From contig NC_030385.2 in assembly GCF_001625215.2 (NCBI RefSeq), positions 2,783,135 through 2,847,134 of the forward strand: a stretch of DNA of 64,000 nucleotides, read 5' to 3'. Under the pieces are notes generated by a model, which was not told the DNA's origin, made no database searches, and saw only the letters and a program-made list of their open reading frames with translations. This DNA comes from Daucus carota subsp. sativus. Lineage: Eukaryota; Streptophyta; Magnoliopsida; Apiales; Apiaceae. Position numbers and translations under genes: made by a program. Shown piece by piece: positions 22,426 to 38,968 of the stretch (the stretch's first letter is position 1; every line of letters starts with the position of its first letter).

Positions 22426-25400
22426 ATGAAGATATTGCTTAGCCTGGTGGCTGTCTTAATATTCATCAGAAGCTGTGAATCAGTAATTCAAGGAGAGCAG
22501 CCACTTTCCAAGATAGCAATCCACAAAGCTACTTTTGCTCTCGCTCATTCCTCATCAATCAGAGCTCACCCCCCTTTTCTTGGTTTGAAGGTAATAAATA
22601 ATAATACGAACTTGAGCACGATTGGATAGCCCACGCAGTTAAGGATTTATTGTCAGTTATCTCAACTCGATAGTTTCTGAGAACAGATACTTAATTGTAA
22701 GGCTATAAGCGTTATTAGTCAAAAATTAATAATACTAACTTACTAACATGCTCTACTCGTTCTTGTGTTGTTTTTCGGTACGGAAGTATTTTAAGTTGTT
22801 TGATCGGATAGTTTTGTAAATTATTTTGATTTTTTTTTCCTGAATTGAAGTAAAATTTAAAGAATAATTAATAAAATTATCCGCTCAATGCACTTTAAAA
22901 TAGGAGGTAAAGTCAAATTTAGGCTAGGGCGTAAGTTTAATCTGAATAAATGAATAATTTTGATATATGAATAAAAATTTTCGGTCTGGATGGCATTTAT
23001 ATATGGAGGTTTAACTGTATAGCTTCTTCTGTTCATGGTATCAGTATGTATACTTAAAATGAGTAGCACAATGTAACTGTGATTTCTTTACATTTAGCTG
23101 TTAAGTCATCACAGGAGCGCTGTTAGGGGAAATGTGTAGTTTGTTACTAGGGATTATCTTATGCGGTAGGAATGGAATGAAAACTTGTGGACAGAATTGC
23201 AGTCGGAAGAGGGAAGGTACTGGAGAGAGTGTTACATTTTTTTATGATGGAATTTATATAAGAAACGAGTATGAAGTAGGATTAGGTACTTACCCAATAT
23301 GACGGGATTGAAATATAGTTCAAAATTAGTTAATGTATGTCATGGTTATGTGCTATTAGTGGAATGGAGGTATGAACGAAAATTATAGTTATCATCAAGG
23401 TCTCAGGCCAAAAGAATGTATGTTATGGTTATGCGCTGATAATTGCTTCCTTCTGGAATTCGATATTGTATGTAGAAATTAGCATAAAGTTGTAACTTAA
23501 TTGCTTTTGATTTGGGTGATGACAGGGTGAGGATACTCAATGGGTTAATGTGGACCTTGAACACGCAGAACCATCTGAAGATGACTGGGTTGGAGTTTTT
23601 TCTCCTGCAAAGTTCAAGTAATTAACAGATCTCACACCACGATAGTTACGACAGATTTTCATATTGATAGTAGTATGTTCTGAATGGTCGATATATTAAG
23701 TATTTCATCCTAAAGCTAGGTTGTAACTACTGGAATTGTGTTTGCATTTGAAATTTAACCGTATTTAACACATTACACCCTCAAATACTTGAACGTGGCA
23801 GTGGATCAGAATGTTATTACGAGAACGATCCCAAGGAACAAAGTCCATACATATGTTCAGCCCCTATAAAGGTATGTATACTTGAGTCTTGCTATGACAT
23901 AGGATATATATAGGTGAACCATTTATTGGTGTCTCTACTAGTAATTTACATTGATTGAGTCCCTAATAATGGGAAAGTGAAGATTAAAATGTCCTAATTG
24001 CAGTACACATATGCAAATCAATCCACTTCCAATTACACAAAGACAGGCAGGGCTTCAATTAAGTTCCAGTTAATCAATCAGCGAGCAGATTTCTCATTTG
24101 CATTGTTCTCAGGCGGTTTGTCAAATGTAAGCTTGTCTTATGCATTTCTCTTAACTGATTTCATATGATTCAGATATCTAGTTCCTCTTTATAGCTGTTT
24201 TTTTGTTGGATCTTTGTGCATTTCAGCCACTTCACAAAATCTGTGGAGTCCTTTGTGATGGCATGACATTGACTAATTACATTTTCACTATTGCAGCCAA
24301 AAGTGGTCGCTGTTTCAGATCCCATTAGATTTATTAACCCAAAAGCTCCCGTTTATCCTCGCCTTGCACAGGGAAAATCCTGGAATGAAGTAAGTTCATC
24401 TCATCCACCAGTTCTGGCATATTTTTGTTTACTGGGACATGCGGCACCATCTTGCTTGCGAACAGATACATTACCATCTCTTGTTTATCTAGAGTTATTA
24501 TTAAGGCTGCGTGACTGCTTGAGGAAGTTCCTCTGTGACCGGACACATTATTATTTTTTGTTTCTCGGAGTTACTATAGTATCTTAACTTGAGTCTGCTT
24601 GACTGCTTGAGGAAGTGTCTGTTTATATTATATCACAAAATTCCCTAAAGAGAACTAAATCAAGTGAATAACTTATCATACAACAATTTCTTAGCCCATC
24701 TTTTACTGATTGCAGATGACAGTAACATGGACAAGTGGCTACAACATAGATGAAGCCATTTCTTTTGTCGAGTGGGGTATGAGAGGACAGTCACGAAGGC
24801 GCTCGCCAGCAGGAACATTGACTTTCACGCGCAACAGCCTGTGTGGTAAAAAATTCTAATCCATGTAAATTAGAAAAGTGTTTACTTGAGACTGCATTAT
24901 CTAAGACAAAAATTTTCAAATAGATCAACGTCCACGGGCCTGCTTTACAATTAATCAATGTGTAGCTATTCTCGGAATCCATATCATATCAGAAATATAT
25001 ATATCTGAAAACAGAAATCAAATGCATGCTAATGCTTTTTACCCATGATATAAATCTAGTAAAATTGAAGCTTGAGAATTAAGATAACATAACATGGGTT
25101 ATTATATTTATGAATGAAAAAGAAATGGAGCAATGTCACTTTTAAAAACCCTTGTAATTTAGCACTAGTATTCATTTGTTATAGAACATCACAAAATAGG
25201 GGCAGCTTTGTCTATTTTGTTACCGCTTCAATGATATATTGATATATATGCATATATGTATTACTTGCATAGTATATCAGATTTATTAGACTTGTTTGAA
25301 TCCACTGATTGCTTGCCTGGCTTCTATTAATACAGCGTGTCTTTATATCTGTAGGCTCGCCTGCACGGACAGTTGGTTGGCGTGATCCTGGATTCATACA

Positions 25401-27819
25401 TACAAGTTTTTTAAAGGATTTGTGGCCAAATATTATGTAATCAATCTGAGATTCCATTAGGATCTGCAACAAGCATCTTTAAAACTTCGCATTATGTCTT
25501 TTTAAATGATTTAATGTCTTGACAACTTTTTGCAGGTACACTTACAGAATGGGACACATGTTATCTGATGGATCATATATATGGAGCAAGACATATTCAT
25601 TCAAATCATCACCATATCCTGGTCAAGATTCCTTACAGAAGATTGTAATATTTGGAGACATGGGAAAGGTAGTCAGCTTAAACTGAACACTGATACTGAT
25701 TCTTGCACAATGCTAACTAAATCTTTTTTAATAGGTAAAAGTCATTCTGCATTATCCAACTGAAATGTCAAATCAAGCTAAAACAAATATGTAGCTAAAA
25801 TTTTTTGATTGCAGTTCCTGCTATCTTATCATTATATATCGAAATGAATATTTTGGTATAACACGATATCCAGTCTGTTGCATATATGAAAATTTAATTA
25901 ACAATACAGGTTGTATCGACCTCAGAGTAATTTGATCATCTTTTGTGTATTTCAGGCAGAGCGTGATGGTTCAAATGAGTATAGTAATTATCAACCAGGA
26001 TCACTTAATACAACTGATCAACTGATCAAGGACCTTGAGAACATCGACATAGTTTTCCATATTGGAGATTTGTCATATGCAAATGGATACATCTCACAAT
26101 GGGACCAGTTCACATCGCAGGTGGAACCTATTGCATCAACTGTGCCATATATGGTTGCTAGGTATGTCCTACATAACTATATGGAGACTTCTCAATTAAT
26201 TCTGGACCTTACGTCAAACTTGTATTTGCCCATAAAAGCCCTATTTGCAAAATTTCTACATAAATTCCGTAAATTACATTTACTAGTGAATATGAGTTTT
26301 TAGGGTGCATTACCGGCATATCAATATATTTCGCTATTAAATTTAATGACATAGTCTTATATTATCATAACTGAAAGTTTATTATTATTATTTTTTTTGG
26401 GGGTGGGGGCAACAAGATTTAGAGAATTTCTTCTCTGGAATGGAAGAGTTATAATTTCTAATTTTTTCTGCAGTGGAAATCATGAGCGTGACTGGCCTGG
26501 ATCAGGATCCTTCTACAATACTGTGGATTCAGGTGGAGAATGTGGCGTTTTAGCTGAGACCATGTTCTATGTTCCTGCAGAAAACAGAGCAAAATTCTGG
26601 TATGGATTATTGCTTCTAAAATGAAGTCACACTTAGCTGTAGAAAAGGAAACAGGAAAAAGTTTTCTTCCTCTTGAACTTGAAACACCTGAAGTGTTTTC
26701 AGTTATATTTACAATGCTTCAGCACTTAGTCATGGCACACAGTCACTTGTGTGATTTTTGTCATATTAAAGCTAGATATGTCTTGTTGCAGCACATATAT
26801 GTAGTTGGCATATGGTAGGATTACGACTTGCAAGCCTGTGTGCCACAGTTTTACTGTACTTGTCAGTTTTCCATATAAAGTTCGTAAATGCTGTCCCTCA
26901 CTAGTATCTATGTTGAATTTTTTAGAAAAGGAATTGGTTATTTTACTTGTGCAAAATGTGTCAACTATTTTTAAAAAGTGAAAGGTTACCAGCACCGATC
27001 CAGTTCAATATATTGTAATCTGGTGTTACACTAGCTGTAGCTATATAACTTTTTTATTTATATCTATAGAAAGCTTTGACACAAATACGGCTGGGGTATA
27101 ATTGCAAGGTACTCGACTGATTATGGGATGTTTCACTTCTGCATAGCTGATACTGAACATGACTGGAGGGAGGGTTCCGAGCAGTATTTGTTCATTGAGA
27201 AATGTCTTGCATCAGTGGACAGACAAAAGCAGCCCTGGCTGATCTTTGCTGCTCATCGTGTCCTCGGGTACTCTTCCGACAAATATTACGGCCTGGAGGG
27301 ATCATTCGAAGAACCAATGGGAAGGGAAAGCTTGCAGAGGCTCTGGCAGAAATATAAGGTGGACATAGCATTTTATGGACATGTACATAACTATGAAAGA
27401 ACTTGTCCTATATACCAGGTAGAGATATTTTCTACTTTTACTCATTTGGATCACTCAGACTCTTTTACTTCTGGCTTATCTTTAATCGTCCTTTTCTTTT
27501 GCTGGTCCTGCAGAACCGATGTGTGAACTCAGAAAAATCCAACTATTCTGGCACAATGAACGGAACAATCCACGTCGTTGCAGGTGGCGCGGGGAGCCAT
27601 TTATCTGAATTCAGTGAAGTTCAAACCAGTTGGAGTCTTTACAAAGATTATGACTACGGATTTGTTAAACTAACAGCATTTAATCACTCGTCCTTGTTGT
27701 TTGAGTACAAGAAGAGCAGTGATGGACTGGTTTACGATTCATTCACTATATCAAGAGATTATAAAGATGTCTTAGCATGTGTACATGATAGCTGTGAGGC
27801 CACCACAGCAGCTTCATAA
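22426..27819 (+). CDS. PAP: purple acid phosphatase (PAP1/PAP24/PAP27-like metallophosphoesterase)
   Basis: Twelve exons (22426-22590, 23526-23617, 23802-23871, 24004-24126, 24297-24389, 24716-24845, 25355-25436, 25536-25668, 25956-26161, 26474-26599, 27109-27418, 27514-27819) join without a break to 611 residues. This is the usual length of the high-molecular-weight plant group. The N terminus (MKILLSLVAVLIFIRSCES) is a signal peptide, so the enzyme is probably secreted or vacuolar. A fibronectin-III-like domain precedes the catalytic domain. All seven metal ligands of the family are visible: D293 (GDMG), D334 and Y337 (GDLSY), N367 (GNHE), H456 (AAHR), H498 and H500 (GHVH). Expected activity is hydrolysis of phosphate esters or nucleotide phosphodiesters at a dinuclear metal centre; the substrate cannot be read from sequence. 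All introns are GT-AG. Truncated copies of its first three exons lie downstream at 28.0 and 35.1 kb. Confidence 0.95.
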
Positions 27820-28014
27820 AGCTATTCCACTTCTTCCCTAGTAACTGTTTGATAGAACTCTGTCCGATATCAGTGTTCATCAGATGTCATACTACACTAC
27901 TACTCTCAGTCTTTAAATGTTAGGTTTACTCATGATTAATTCTTCACAAAATATTTATCAAATGTTCACACATTCGAAAATTAATTTATTATCAGCTCTG
28001 TGGTTTTCTGTTTC

Positions 28015-28720
28015 ATCAGAAACTTTGATGCAGCTGAGAAGGAAATACAAGGTCAAGGTGAACAATCACTTTCAAAGATAACAATACACAAGGCTTTCTA
28101 TGCTTTGTGTCATTCCTCTTCCATTTATGCCTACCCATACTTGTCATTTTTCTATTACATTTAAACCGTATTTAAACTCTTAATAAAATAATAAATTTAA
28201 ATAATACATTAATGTCCTTTATCATTTATCAGATGATAGTAATTTTTTTATTATGTCCTGAATAATTTGATTTACTAGGACCAAAAGAGGATTAAGCTCT
28301 CGGGGCAATGGGTTGATGTTAATCATTAATGTAATGTAAACCTTGAACAGGCAGAACCATCTGGAGATGACTGGGTTGAAGCTTTATCTCCTGCAAAGTT
28401 TAAGTAATCATTTTAGATCCCTAATCACTACAGTCTCTGTTGATTATGATATTAACAACCGATTCTGAATCACGGATACTATCAATACTATTTGCTTAAC
28501 GCAGGCAGTAAAAACTGAAATGTTATTAACATTTGCAAGGTAAGTGTATCTGACACATACTCAAACTCAAGTATTCGAATGTGGCAGTGGATCAGATTGT
28601 TATTGCGACAACGATCCTAAGGAACAAAGTCCATGGCTGATCTTTGGTGCTCATCGTGTACTTTGCGGTACTCTTCTGTGAAGTTGGGAGGGACCATTTG
28701 CTGAACCCATGGGAAGGGAA
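28015..28720 (+). pseudogene. truncated purple acid phosphatase pseudogene, copy 1
   Basis: Pieces match exon 1 (GEQSLSKITIHKAFYALCHS, 28055 onward), exon 2 (around 28300-28405, ending CCTGCAAAGTTTAAGTAAT like the true donor) and exon 3 (28585-28635, TGGATCAGATTGTTATTGCG). These jump directly to exon 11 (WLIFGAHRVL, about 28635-28720). The signal-peptide start is missing, a TAATCATTAATGTAA-type insertion breaks exon 2, and exons 4-10 and 12 are absent. It lies about 200 bp downstream of the intact gene in the same orientation. Confidence 0.88.
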
Positions 28721-29040
28721 GGGATCACTGTACTAAGAGGCAGCTCTATGATCTATTCCATAATTTCTTAGTTATTAATTTTACTTTTTATAAACAGCAT
28801 TGTCAGATATGGCGAAAGACAAATTTATCAGATTAAGGTAAAACGAGGTTTAAAAATAATTCCCATGCTTAACTTGTGAAAAAGAAAATTGAACAAAATG
28901 GCATAATCCATAACTCAATTGATTAGGATTTCTACAGTTGATTTATAGTAAAACATGTAATCAAGGATTGTCAAAAACAGCAATCGCGAGAAAACATGAT
29001 ACAAGGATAATACAAACTTGGTATCAATTAATCCAGCAGT

Positions 29041-29106
29041 TTCAAGGTTAAACGGATTCCAAAAGTTACAAGGGTAATACAAACAGCTTCCTGAAGTTTC
29101 ACATAT

Positions 29107-29133
<27 letters not shown>
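29041..29133 (-). repeat. partial duplication of the terminal exon of the STEEP1-like gene
   Basis: TTCAAGG(C/T)T(G/A)AACGGATTCC, followed by AAAAGTT, occurs at 29041 and at 29106, the latter being the last codons and stop of the minus-strand gene. The outer copy therefore duplicates the 3' end of the coding sequence within the 3' UTR. Confidence 0.75.
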
Positions 29134-32601
<3,468 letters not shown>

Positions 32602-32984
32602 TTATTTCAAATTTTATTTAATATATAAACACATATTTATTTTAATTTTTCATTAAATATATAAATATATTTTTATCAGTTATTGTATATCTATATTATG
32701 CTGACATGTTTTTGCTAAAAAATTTAATAAATAAGTAATTGTTCAGATTTCCCTTAGCCCTTTATTTTCTCATCATAATTACTTTTTATTATAGAAAATA
32801 TTTTAAACAATGAGTTAATAAGATTTCTAATTTAGTATAATAAAATTAAGTCATGTTGTTTGAAAATAGTTCCTACCTCCTAAATTATTTTGTGGCATTA
32901 TCATCTTAATTTGGACGGGTAAGTTACATAAATATGTAATACGATTAGATTTATTTTACAAAAGTCAGATAATTTATTTAATAT

Positions 32985-34711
32985 TATTATTTTTGATCGA
33001 AATGGATTTTATTAACTCAATAAATCCCGACAGTGTCTCCAACAAAACAGATGAACTGTTTTTTAACATGACTAAGAAATATTCTAAGATTACTCCTTAA
33101 CACTCTCCACACTGCTGCAACAAATCGCCAAACTGTAGCAAGTTACTCTGATTCTGCTTAATTGCATTGACACTAAGCAGTGAATCACTTTCAACCAGAA
33201 TGGTGCCTTCTGTCATCTCCTGAGCCCATATTAATGCCTCGAAAATACCAGTAGACTTAGTCTCTGTTACAGAAACACCTCCTGCAAACTTCAGTGTTTT
33301 TCCTGCAATAAACTGACCATGGTGGTCTTTGATGACCATCGCCACCGCAAAGAAATCCTGGCCCTCCACAACAGAAGCATCAACATTGATTTTGAGTTGG
33401 CCCTCCCCTGGTTTCTTCCACTTATGATTAGTCCTGTCTGTAGTATCTCCTTAAGTATGAGTAGTGACCTGTTTGTTATTAGTTGCCTGCCAGTTGCCCA
33501 CATGTTTCAAACACCAAGACTTGATTATACCAAGTGACATGGTTTTGTTGTCAAAAACACACTTGTTTCGAGCATACCAGATTCCCCAGAAAACAGCTGA
33601 CATTGTAACTAAATCCTGCAATGGTCCAGAGGCAAGAAATGAAACTAACCATTCTGAAACATGCTCCATATCGTGTGCTTCGAAGTTCAGCCTCATCAAT
33701 TGCCAACATTCTTTTGAAAAGCTGCATTCAAAGAACAGATGCCTTAAGTGTTCCACCTCACCTGATAGGGGGTAACCTGATTCAGCAATACCCGGGTCCT
33801 TTAGAGGAGTCCATACCCCGGGTGGCCGCCAACACCTTGGGACATCCCCCAGGCTTACCAGGTCATGCAACCCGGACAACATAGTTTACCCGGACACCTG
33901 AGAACATGCTACCCACCCGGATACACTTGTACCAGCCGACACTTGCTGCACAAGTCACAGACTGACACAATGAAGACAAAACATAACGGTCAACTACTGG
34001 CGATAGAGACAAGCCAGGGAACATTCCAAAATACTACTCCTACGCTGACACCTGGACACGTGTAGGGGATCAAACCCTTACACGTGTAGGACCAGGATCC
34101 AGGTACGCACCCTTAAACCCTAATCCTTGGCCTATAAATAGACCAAGGATCCAGAGTTTAAGGGTAACTTCACTCTCTACACTCACTCTTTGCACACACT
34201 CAAGCACTCAGCGTAAATACAAACACATACAGCCACCATACAGCCATCACAAAGCCACCATACACCAACTTCACCCACCACATATAGATAGCTTATTTCC
34301 TGTTCATACATTCCGATACCTGCACTCATTCTCACGCCGGAGGCGCTGCGGGGCTCAAACCCCCCTCCGGTGTTGTTTTGCAGACACCCACCAGCAGCTA
34401 CACCGCAAGACACCAGTGCACGGCGGAGGAGCTACCGGAACGGGATCTGGAGTTATCATCACCTACACACATTGGGCAACTGATAGTAACTGGAAGCCCT
34501 TTTCCACGCAGCTTATAGCGAACTGGAATTGTGTTCCGACAGATTCTCCAGAGAAAAACTCTTATTTTGTGAGGAATTGGCAGTCTCCAAAGTCGCTTCC
34601 ATCCCACTGATATAGAAGTCCGCTTTCTAGTACTCTGAGATTTAGACCACTGAAAATACGCTGATTTCACTGTGTACTGTCCATTACTGGTATGAACCCA
34701 GGCATTGTGAT
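32985..34711 (-). mobile_element. 5'-truncated LINE, 3' half only (zf-RVT and RNase H-like regions)
   Basis: On the minus strand the coding remnant starts near 34711 with the zf-RVT segment (YTVKSAYFQW, GWKRLWRLPIPHKIRVFLWR, then CPMC). It is interrupted by a solo LTR and resumes at about 33760 with EHLRHLFFECSFSKECWQLM. The RNase H-like region (about 33390-33097) follows, with ILVESDSLLSVNAI; a TAA separates it from the preceding block. The 3' end is a LINE-like tail near 32985-33060 reading ATAAAATCCATTTCGATC. Absence of endonuclease and reverse transcriptase fits 5' truncation at integration. Non-functional. Confidence 0.82.
33763..34458 (+). mobile_element. solo LTR (696 bp) inserted in the LINE
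   Basis: The element begins TGATAGGGGG and ends GGAGTTATCA, giving TG...CA ends with a short TGATA/TATCA inverted repeat. It is flanked by the 5-bp direct repeat TCACC (33758-33762, 34459-34463). It splits the LINE reading frame between CPMC and EHLRHL. CCTATAAATAGACC at 34131-34144 is a good LTR TATA box, so transcription would run on the plus strand. It is GC-richer than its surroundings. There is no internal domain, consistent with LTR-LTR recombination. Confidence 0.88.
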
Positions 34712-34947
34712 ATTAAATTTACTATATGTCACTTTTAATAACATACAAAAATTATAGAAAAATAACACACACATATAGTTTGAATTATAAATTCTGATAC
34801 ATTTTTTGTTAAATATATATTCTTAACATAAATATTTTTGTTATTTATTAAAATGAATTAATCTTTTACATGTAATTCGAAGAGACTATATGAATGGTGA
34901 TCAAGCATATAAATTATTGGTTAAAAAAATTTAAAACTTATCTTATT

Positions 34948-34949
<2 letters not shown>

Positions 34950-34991
<42 letters not shown>
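34950..34991. repeat. (AT)n microsatellite
   Basis: About 20 AT dinucleotides lie between the LINE 5' end and the second phosphatase pseudogene. Confidence 0.93.
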
Positions 34992-34994
<3 letters not shown>

Positions 34995-35139
34995 CTCTTT
35001 AAAATTCATTTTTCAGATTTTTAAAATAATTAATAATATTTTACTAATAATTAAGATTTGATCAAATGATCATCTAATAGTCAAAAGGACACCTAATAAT
35101 ATGAAATGAAGAGAGTAGCTCATACAAAAATTATTAAAT

Positions 35140-36570
35140 GTTCACACATTCTAAATCTAATTTATTATCACCCATGAGAAACTTTGATGCAACTGAGAAT
35201 AACATACAAGGTCAAGGTGAATAGTTTCAAAGATAACAAAACAGAAGGCTTTTTATGCTTTGTGTCATTCCTCTTCGACCATCCACAATGGAGATGGCCA
35301 CTCCCACTTACATGTGAGGTCATTTTTTTGTCAACTAAGTGGTGGTGGTCACTGGTCAGTTTAGAAACTGTGGCCAGTGTCATCCAATGTTCAAACCCAT
35401 TTCATTTAGATAAACAGTAGACAAAGCTTGTAAGAGCACCAGCAATGGAGATCCATTTGGTGTCTTGGGACTCGTAATATGACTTGGGTCGTTGAAATGA
35501 GTGACCCACTCCATTGGAGCATTTTTAAGAAATTAGTCCTGTCCCATCATGGTGGTCTGGACTAGTTCACGTTCTTTTTATTTTTTATTATTACTTTTTC
35601 TGTTGCTCCTTACCTCACTTGCTTTGATTGTGAATAGATAATATTAACATTATTATTACAATTTTGACTACCACATATATACACATAAATTACTTAAATG
35701 CATAAGTAAAAGGATACCGAGGGAGTATTTTAAGAAGATAAAATGATTATCTCGTATTCTGTGCTTGTTCTGTTCATTTACTTAATATGACTAGTATGGC
35801 GCAACGGTGATTCCAGTTTAAATAAATTGTTAATGGATATGCTGATTATAAGGCCTCTCAGAATTTATTTATTTATTTGTTTTTTGAAATTTTAGTATTA
35901 TATTACCAAGTTCATAAGTTACCAACTCATACAAATACATACGGTACAAAACATTGATATACTTTTGGTTGGATGCAAATGGAATGGAACCAGATAAGAA
36001 GGGAGTGACAACTTGTGAATAAAATTTAAGTCATAAGAAGGGCCATGACTTGTGATTTGTGAATGAAACTTAAGTCCGAGGAAGGGACGTAAATGATAAA
36101 GTACTCGGAATTTGAGATGACAGATAATAAATCTTTACTACTAGGCTATAGTTTCAGGCGGAGGAATGAATTTAAACTTGTAGTCATTTATTGGATGATA
36201 GTAAAACTTTTATTATGTTCCTGAATAATTTCATATATTAGGACCAAAAGAGCATTAAGCTCTTGGCGCAATGGGTTGATGTTAATCATTAATGTAATGT
36301 AACCTTGAACAGGCAGAACCATCTGGAGATGACTGTGTTGGAGTATCCTGCAAAGTTTAAGTAATCATTTTAGATCTCTAATCACTACAGTCTCTGTTGA
36401 TTATGATATCAACAACGGATTCTGAATAGCGGATATTATCAATACTATTTGCTTAAAGCAGGCAGTAAAAACTGAAATGTGATGACATTTGCGAGGTAAG
36501 TGTATCTGACACATACTCAAGTATTCGAATGTGTCAGTGGATCAGATTGTTATTGCGAGAACGATCATAA
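35140..36570 (+). pseudogene. truncated purple acid phosphatase pseudogene, copy 2
   Basis: This matches copy 1 at 28 kb, including its non-coding parts. 35165-35285 corresponds to 28018-28130 (AACTTTGATGCA.CTGAGAA, then the exon 1 remnant). 36180-36568 corresponds to 28214-28620 (exon 2 and exon 3 remnants, ending GTTATTGCGAGAACGATC). Both copies carry the same lesion in exon 2 (GTTAATCATTAATGTAATGT). About 900 bp of unrelated sequence (35286-36180) sits between the two parts. At 36570 the pseudogene joins directly to the F-box repeat array. Confidence 0.85.
35286..36180. other. unrelated insert within phosphatase pseudogene copy 2
   Basis: It has no coding content. AGCACCAGCAATGGAG near 35435 and CTCCATTGGAGCAT near 35510 form a weak inverted pair typical of a small MITE. 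A MITE-like end (CCGAGGGAGTA) lies at 35718. Confidence 0.35.
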
Positions 36571-37279
36571 ATAACTCAAGACTTCAATAATCAATATAAC
36601 AAGATAGCATGATTCAAGTCATTAATGACAAAATTAGATAAAGCATATCCTTAATTTTCTCACTTCTTATGCAAAATAAGATAATATATTATTGATATAT
36701 GGGTTTGTCTACTGTGTGCCCATGGGTACATGCTAAGCACAAAAATCCATCAATTTGGAGGGTTTTGATGGGTGTGGTTATTGTAACTGCCACCATTCAC
36801 TACAAGAAAACAGGTCAAAACCGACCGCACAAAACCGACCGCCGCATATAAAACCGACCGACGGTCGCGTGGTCGGTTTTAACCCGTCGAAATCACAAAA
36901 CGACGTCGACCTGGGTGACGTGGCAACAAATAAAACCGACCGTCGGCAACGGTCGGTTATATGTATGACATGGCACTGTTATAACCGACCGTTCCTTGTG
37001 GTCGGTTTTGTGTTCCGCGAAAAAATAATTAAAAATTAATTTAAATAAAAATATCTGTGCGTCAGCCCCATAAAACGCCGTCGTTTTTTTTGTTTGGTAC
37101 TAAAACCGACCGATTAGTCGGTCGGTTTTAACCTGCAGCTTTTATATCACTTTTTAGCTAGTAGTGAGCTCCCATTCACTTGAAATAAAAATCAAAGGAG
37201 AAGAAAGGAGCTAAAGTGGGGAAGAATTATTGCTTGCAAACATTTCAAGTAAGTGATTTTCATTTCTTTGCATTAAATG

Positions 37280-37500
37280 TGTGTGTGGTGGGTGTGTTAA
37301 ATGTGTTTGTTATATTAAATGTGTGTGTGTGTATTGAATGCTTGTATTGAATGTATGAAATTCATGTCAAATTATTTGTTAAATGTATGTGTTATTACAT
37401 TTGTGTATTGAATGTATGTGTGTATTGAATGTATGTGTGTGTTAAATGTATGTGTGTGTTAAATGTATGTGTGTGTTAAATGTGTGTTAAATGTGTGTGT
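37280..37500 (+). repeat. GTGT/TTAAATGT minisatellite in the CACTA leader
   Basis: Irregular repeats of TGTGTGTTAAATGTATG run up to the transposase ATG at 37503. Confidence 0.85.
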
Positions 37501-37502
37501 AG

Positions 37503-38849
37503 ATGACAAACTTGGATCGAAGTTGGATTAGTAATCAAGTGCAAAGTGATAAAATTTCGTTAACTCCGGAATATAGGAATGGTGTAGAAACTTTTTTAAA
37601 ATTTGCAAGTGAAAATGGAATGGGAGAAGATGGTACAATGAAGTGTCCTTGTAAACGTTGTAGGAATTTGAATTGGTTAAGTATCGATGATGTTAGATTC
37701 CATTTACTTGCTAAGGGGATGCTTGAGGGTTATACCGTTTGGACATCACATGGTGAAGAAAGAGGAAGAAAACGTAGTCGAACATCGCATAATCGTTATT
37801 GTGTTCGGGAACCTACGAGGGTAGAACAACCGGTAGATTTGAATGCGATGCTACATGATTTTGCCGGTGAAAATTCCGAATTTTATAACAACGTGGATAC
37901 GGGAACTAGGAATGTAGAAGAAGTTCCAAATGATAGTGCAAGAAAATTGTATGAGGTGATTGTTGAAAATGGAGCACCTATTTATCCCGGTAATACGAAG
38001 TATACAAGATTAAGCTTTACCACAAAATTGTTAGAATTCAAGAATATCTCACATTGTAGTAATAAGGCTTTTGATAGTTTGCTTACACTTTTTGCGGATG
38101 TATTACCAAAAAAACACACGTTGCCCCAAACTTATTATGAAATGAAGAAGATAATGAAGGGTTTGAGGGTTGAATATCAAAAGATTGATTTATGTGAGAA
38201 TGATTGTATGTTATTTTATGGAGATGACAAGGATAAAGTTGTGTGTGATATATGTGGTCAAGATCGTTATCGGGATGTTTTGAGGAAAGATGGTAAAAAA
38301 ATACCAAAAAAAATATTGAGACATTTTCCTTTGATTCCTCGACTACAACGCTTGTATATGTCAAAACATACATCCGACCATATGAGATGGTACAAGAATC
38401 GAGATGTCAAAGATGGAGAAATTAGTCATCCCGCGGACGGAGAAGAGTGGAAAAATTTTGATCGTCGATATCCATCATTTGCTCAAGAAATTCGTAATAT
38501 AAGGCTTGGCCTTGCAACCGACGGTTTCAACCCATTTGGCCCTACCGGGAAAAAAACATATAGTGTGTGGCCCATAGTAGTAGTTGTCTACAATCTTCCG
38601 CCATCAATGTGCATGAAAAAACCCTATATGTTTATGACCGATATAGTGCCGGGTCCGAATAGCATTGGCAAAGATATTAACGTTTGTCTAAGGCCTCTCA
38701 TTGATGAATTGAAGATATTGTGGAATACAGGAATTGAAACATATGATCAATCTTTGAAACAAAATTTTACAATGAGAGCGGCTCTTATGTGGACAATTAG
38801 TGATTATCCCGCTATGAGTATGATAAGTGGATGGTCAATATGTTTATAA
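37503..38849 (+). CDS. truncated TNP2-type CACTA transposase
   Basis: 448 codons. Residues 1-85 form the transposase-associated zinc-binding domain (SWISNQVQSDKISLTPEYRN, MKCPCKRCRN, HLLAKGMLEGYTVWTSHGE). From about residue 195 it follows the Transposase_21/TNP2 family: LPKTYYEMKK-like segment, KVVCDICGQDRY, FPLIPRLQRLYMS, HPADGEEWKNFD, LGLATDGFNPFG, WPIVVVVYNLPP. Homology stops at ISDYPAMSMISGWS, where the family normally continues into the rest of the catalytic core; here three unrelated codons and a stop follow. The protein should therefore be inactive for transposition by itself. Confidence 0.88.
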   Translation: MTNLDRSWISNQVQSDKISLTPEYRNGVETFLKFASENGMGEDGTMKCPCKRCRNLNWLSIDDVRFHLLAKGMLEGYTVWTSHGEERGRKRSRTSHNRYCVREPTRVEQPVDLNAMLHDFAGENSEFYNNVDTGTRNVEEVPNDSARKLYEVIVENGAPIYPGNTKYTRLSFTTKLLEFKNISHCSNKAFDSLLTLFADVLPKKHTLPQTYYEMKKIMKGLRVEYQKIDLCENDCMLFYGDDKDKVVCDICGQDRYRDVLRKDGKKIPKKILRHFPLIPRLQRLYMSKHTSDHMRWYKNRDVKDGEISHPADGEEWKNFDRRYPSFAQEIRNIRLGLATDGFNPFGPTGKKTYSVWPIVVVVYNLPPSMCMKKPYMFMTDIVPGPNSIGKDINVCLRPLIDELKILWNTGIETYDQSLKQNFTMRAALMWTISDYPAMSMISGWSICL

Positions 38850-38968
38850 CCATGAATACGTCAATATGTTTATATGTTTAATTAATGCTTATATCTTCTA
38901 ATTTTAGCACTTTAATTAATTGTTTATATCATAACCATGAATGCTAATCAATTGTGATAAATGTGTAG

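Noticed and set aside
22785-22910. Possible MITE in intron 1 of the phosphatase gene
   Set aside because: Internal segments resemble decayed Stowaway sequence, but neither terminus nor a TA duplication could be placed.
26397-26473. Upstream in-frame extension of phosphatase exon 10
   Set aside because: The TGCAG acceptor at 26473 gives the exact VAS-GNHE join expected for the metal-binding motif; the extension is intron.
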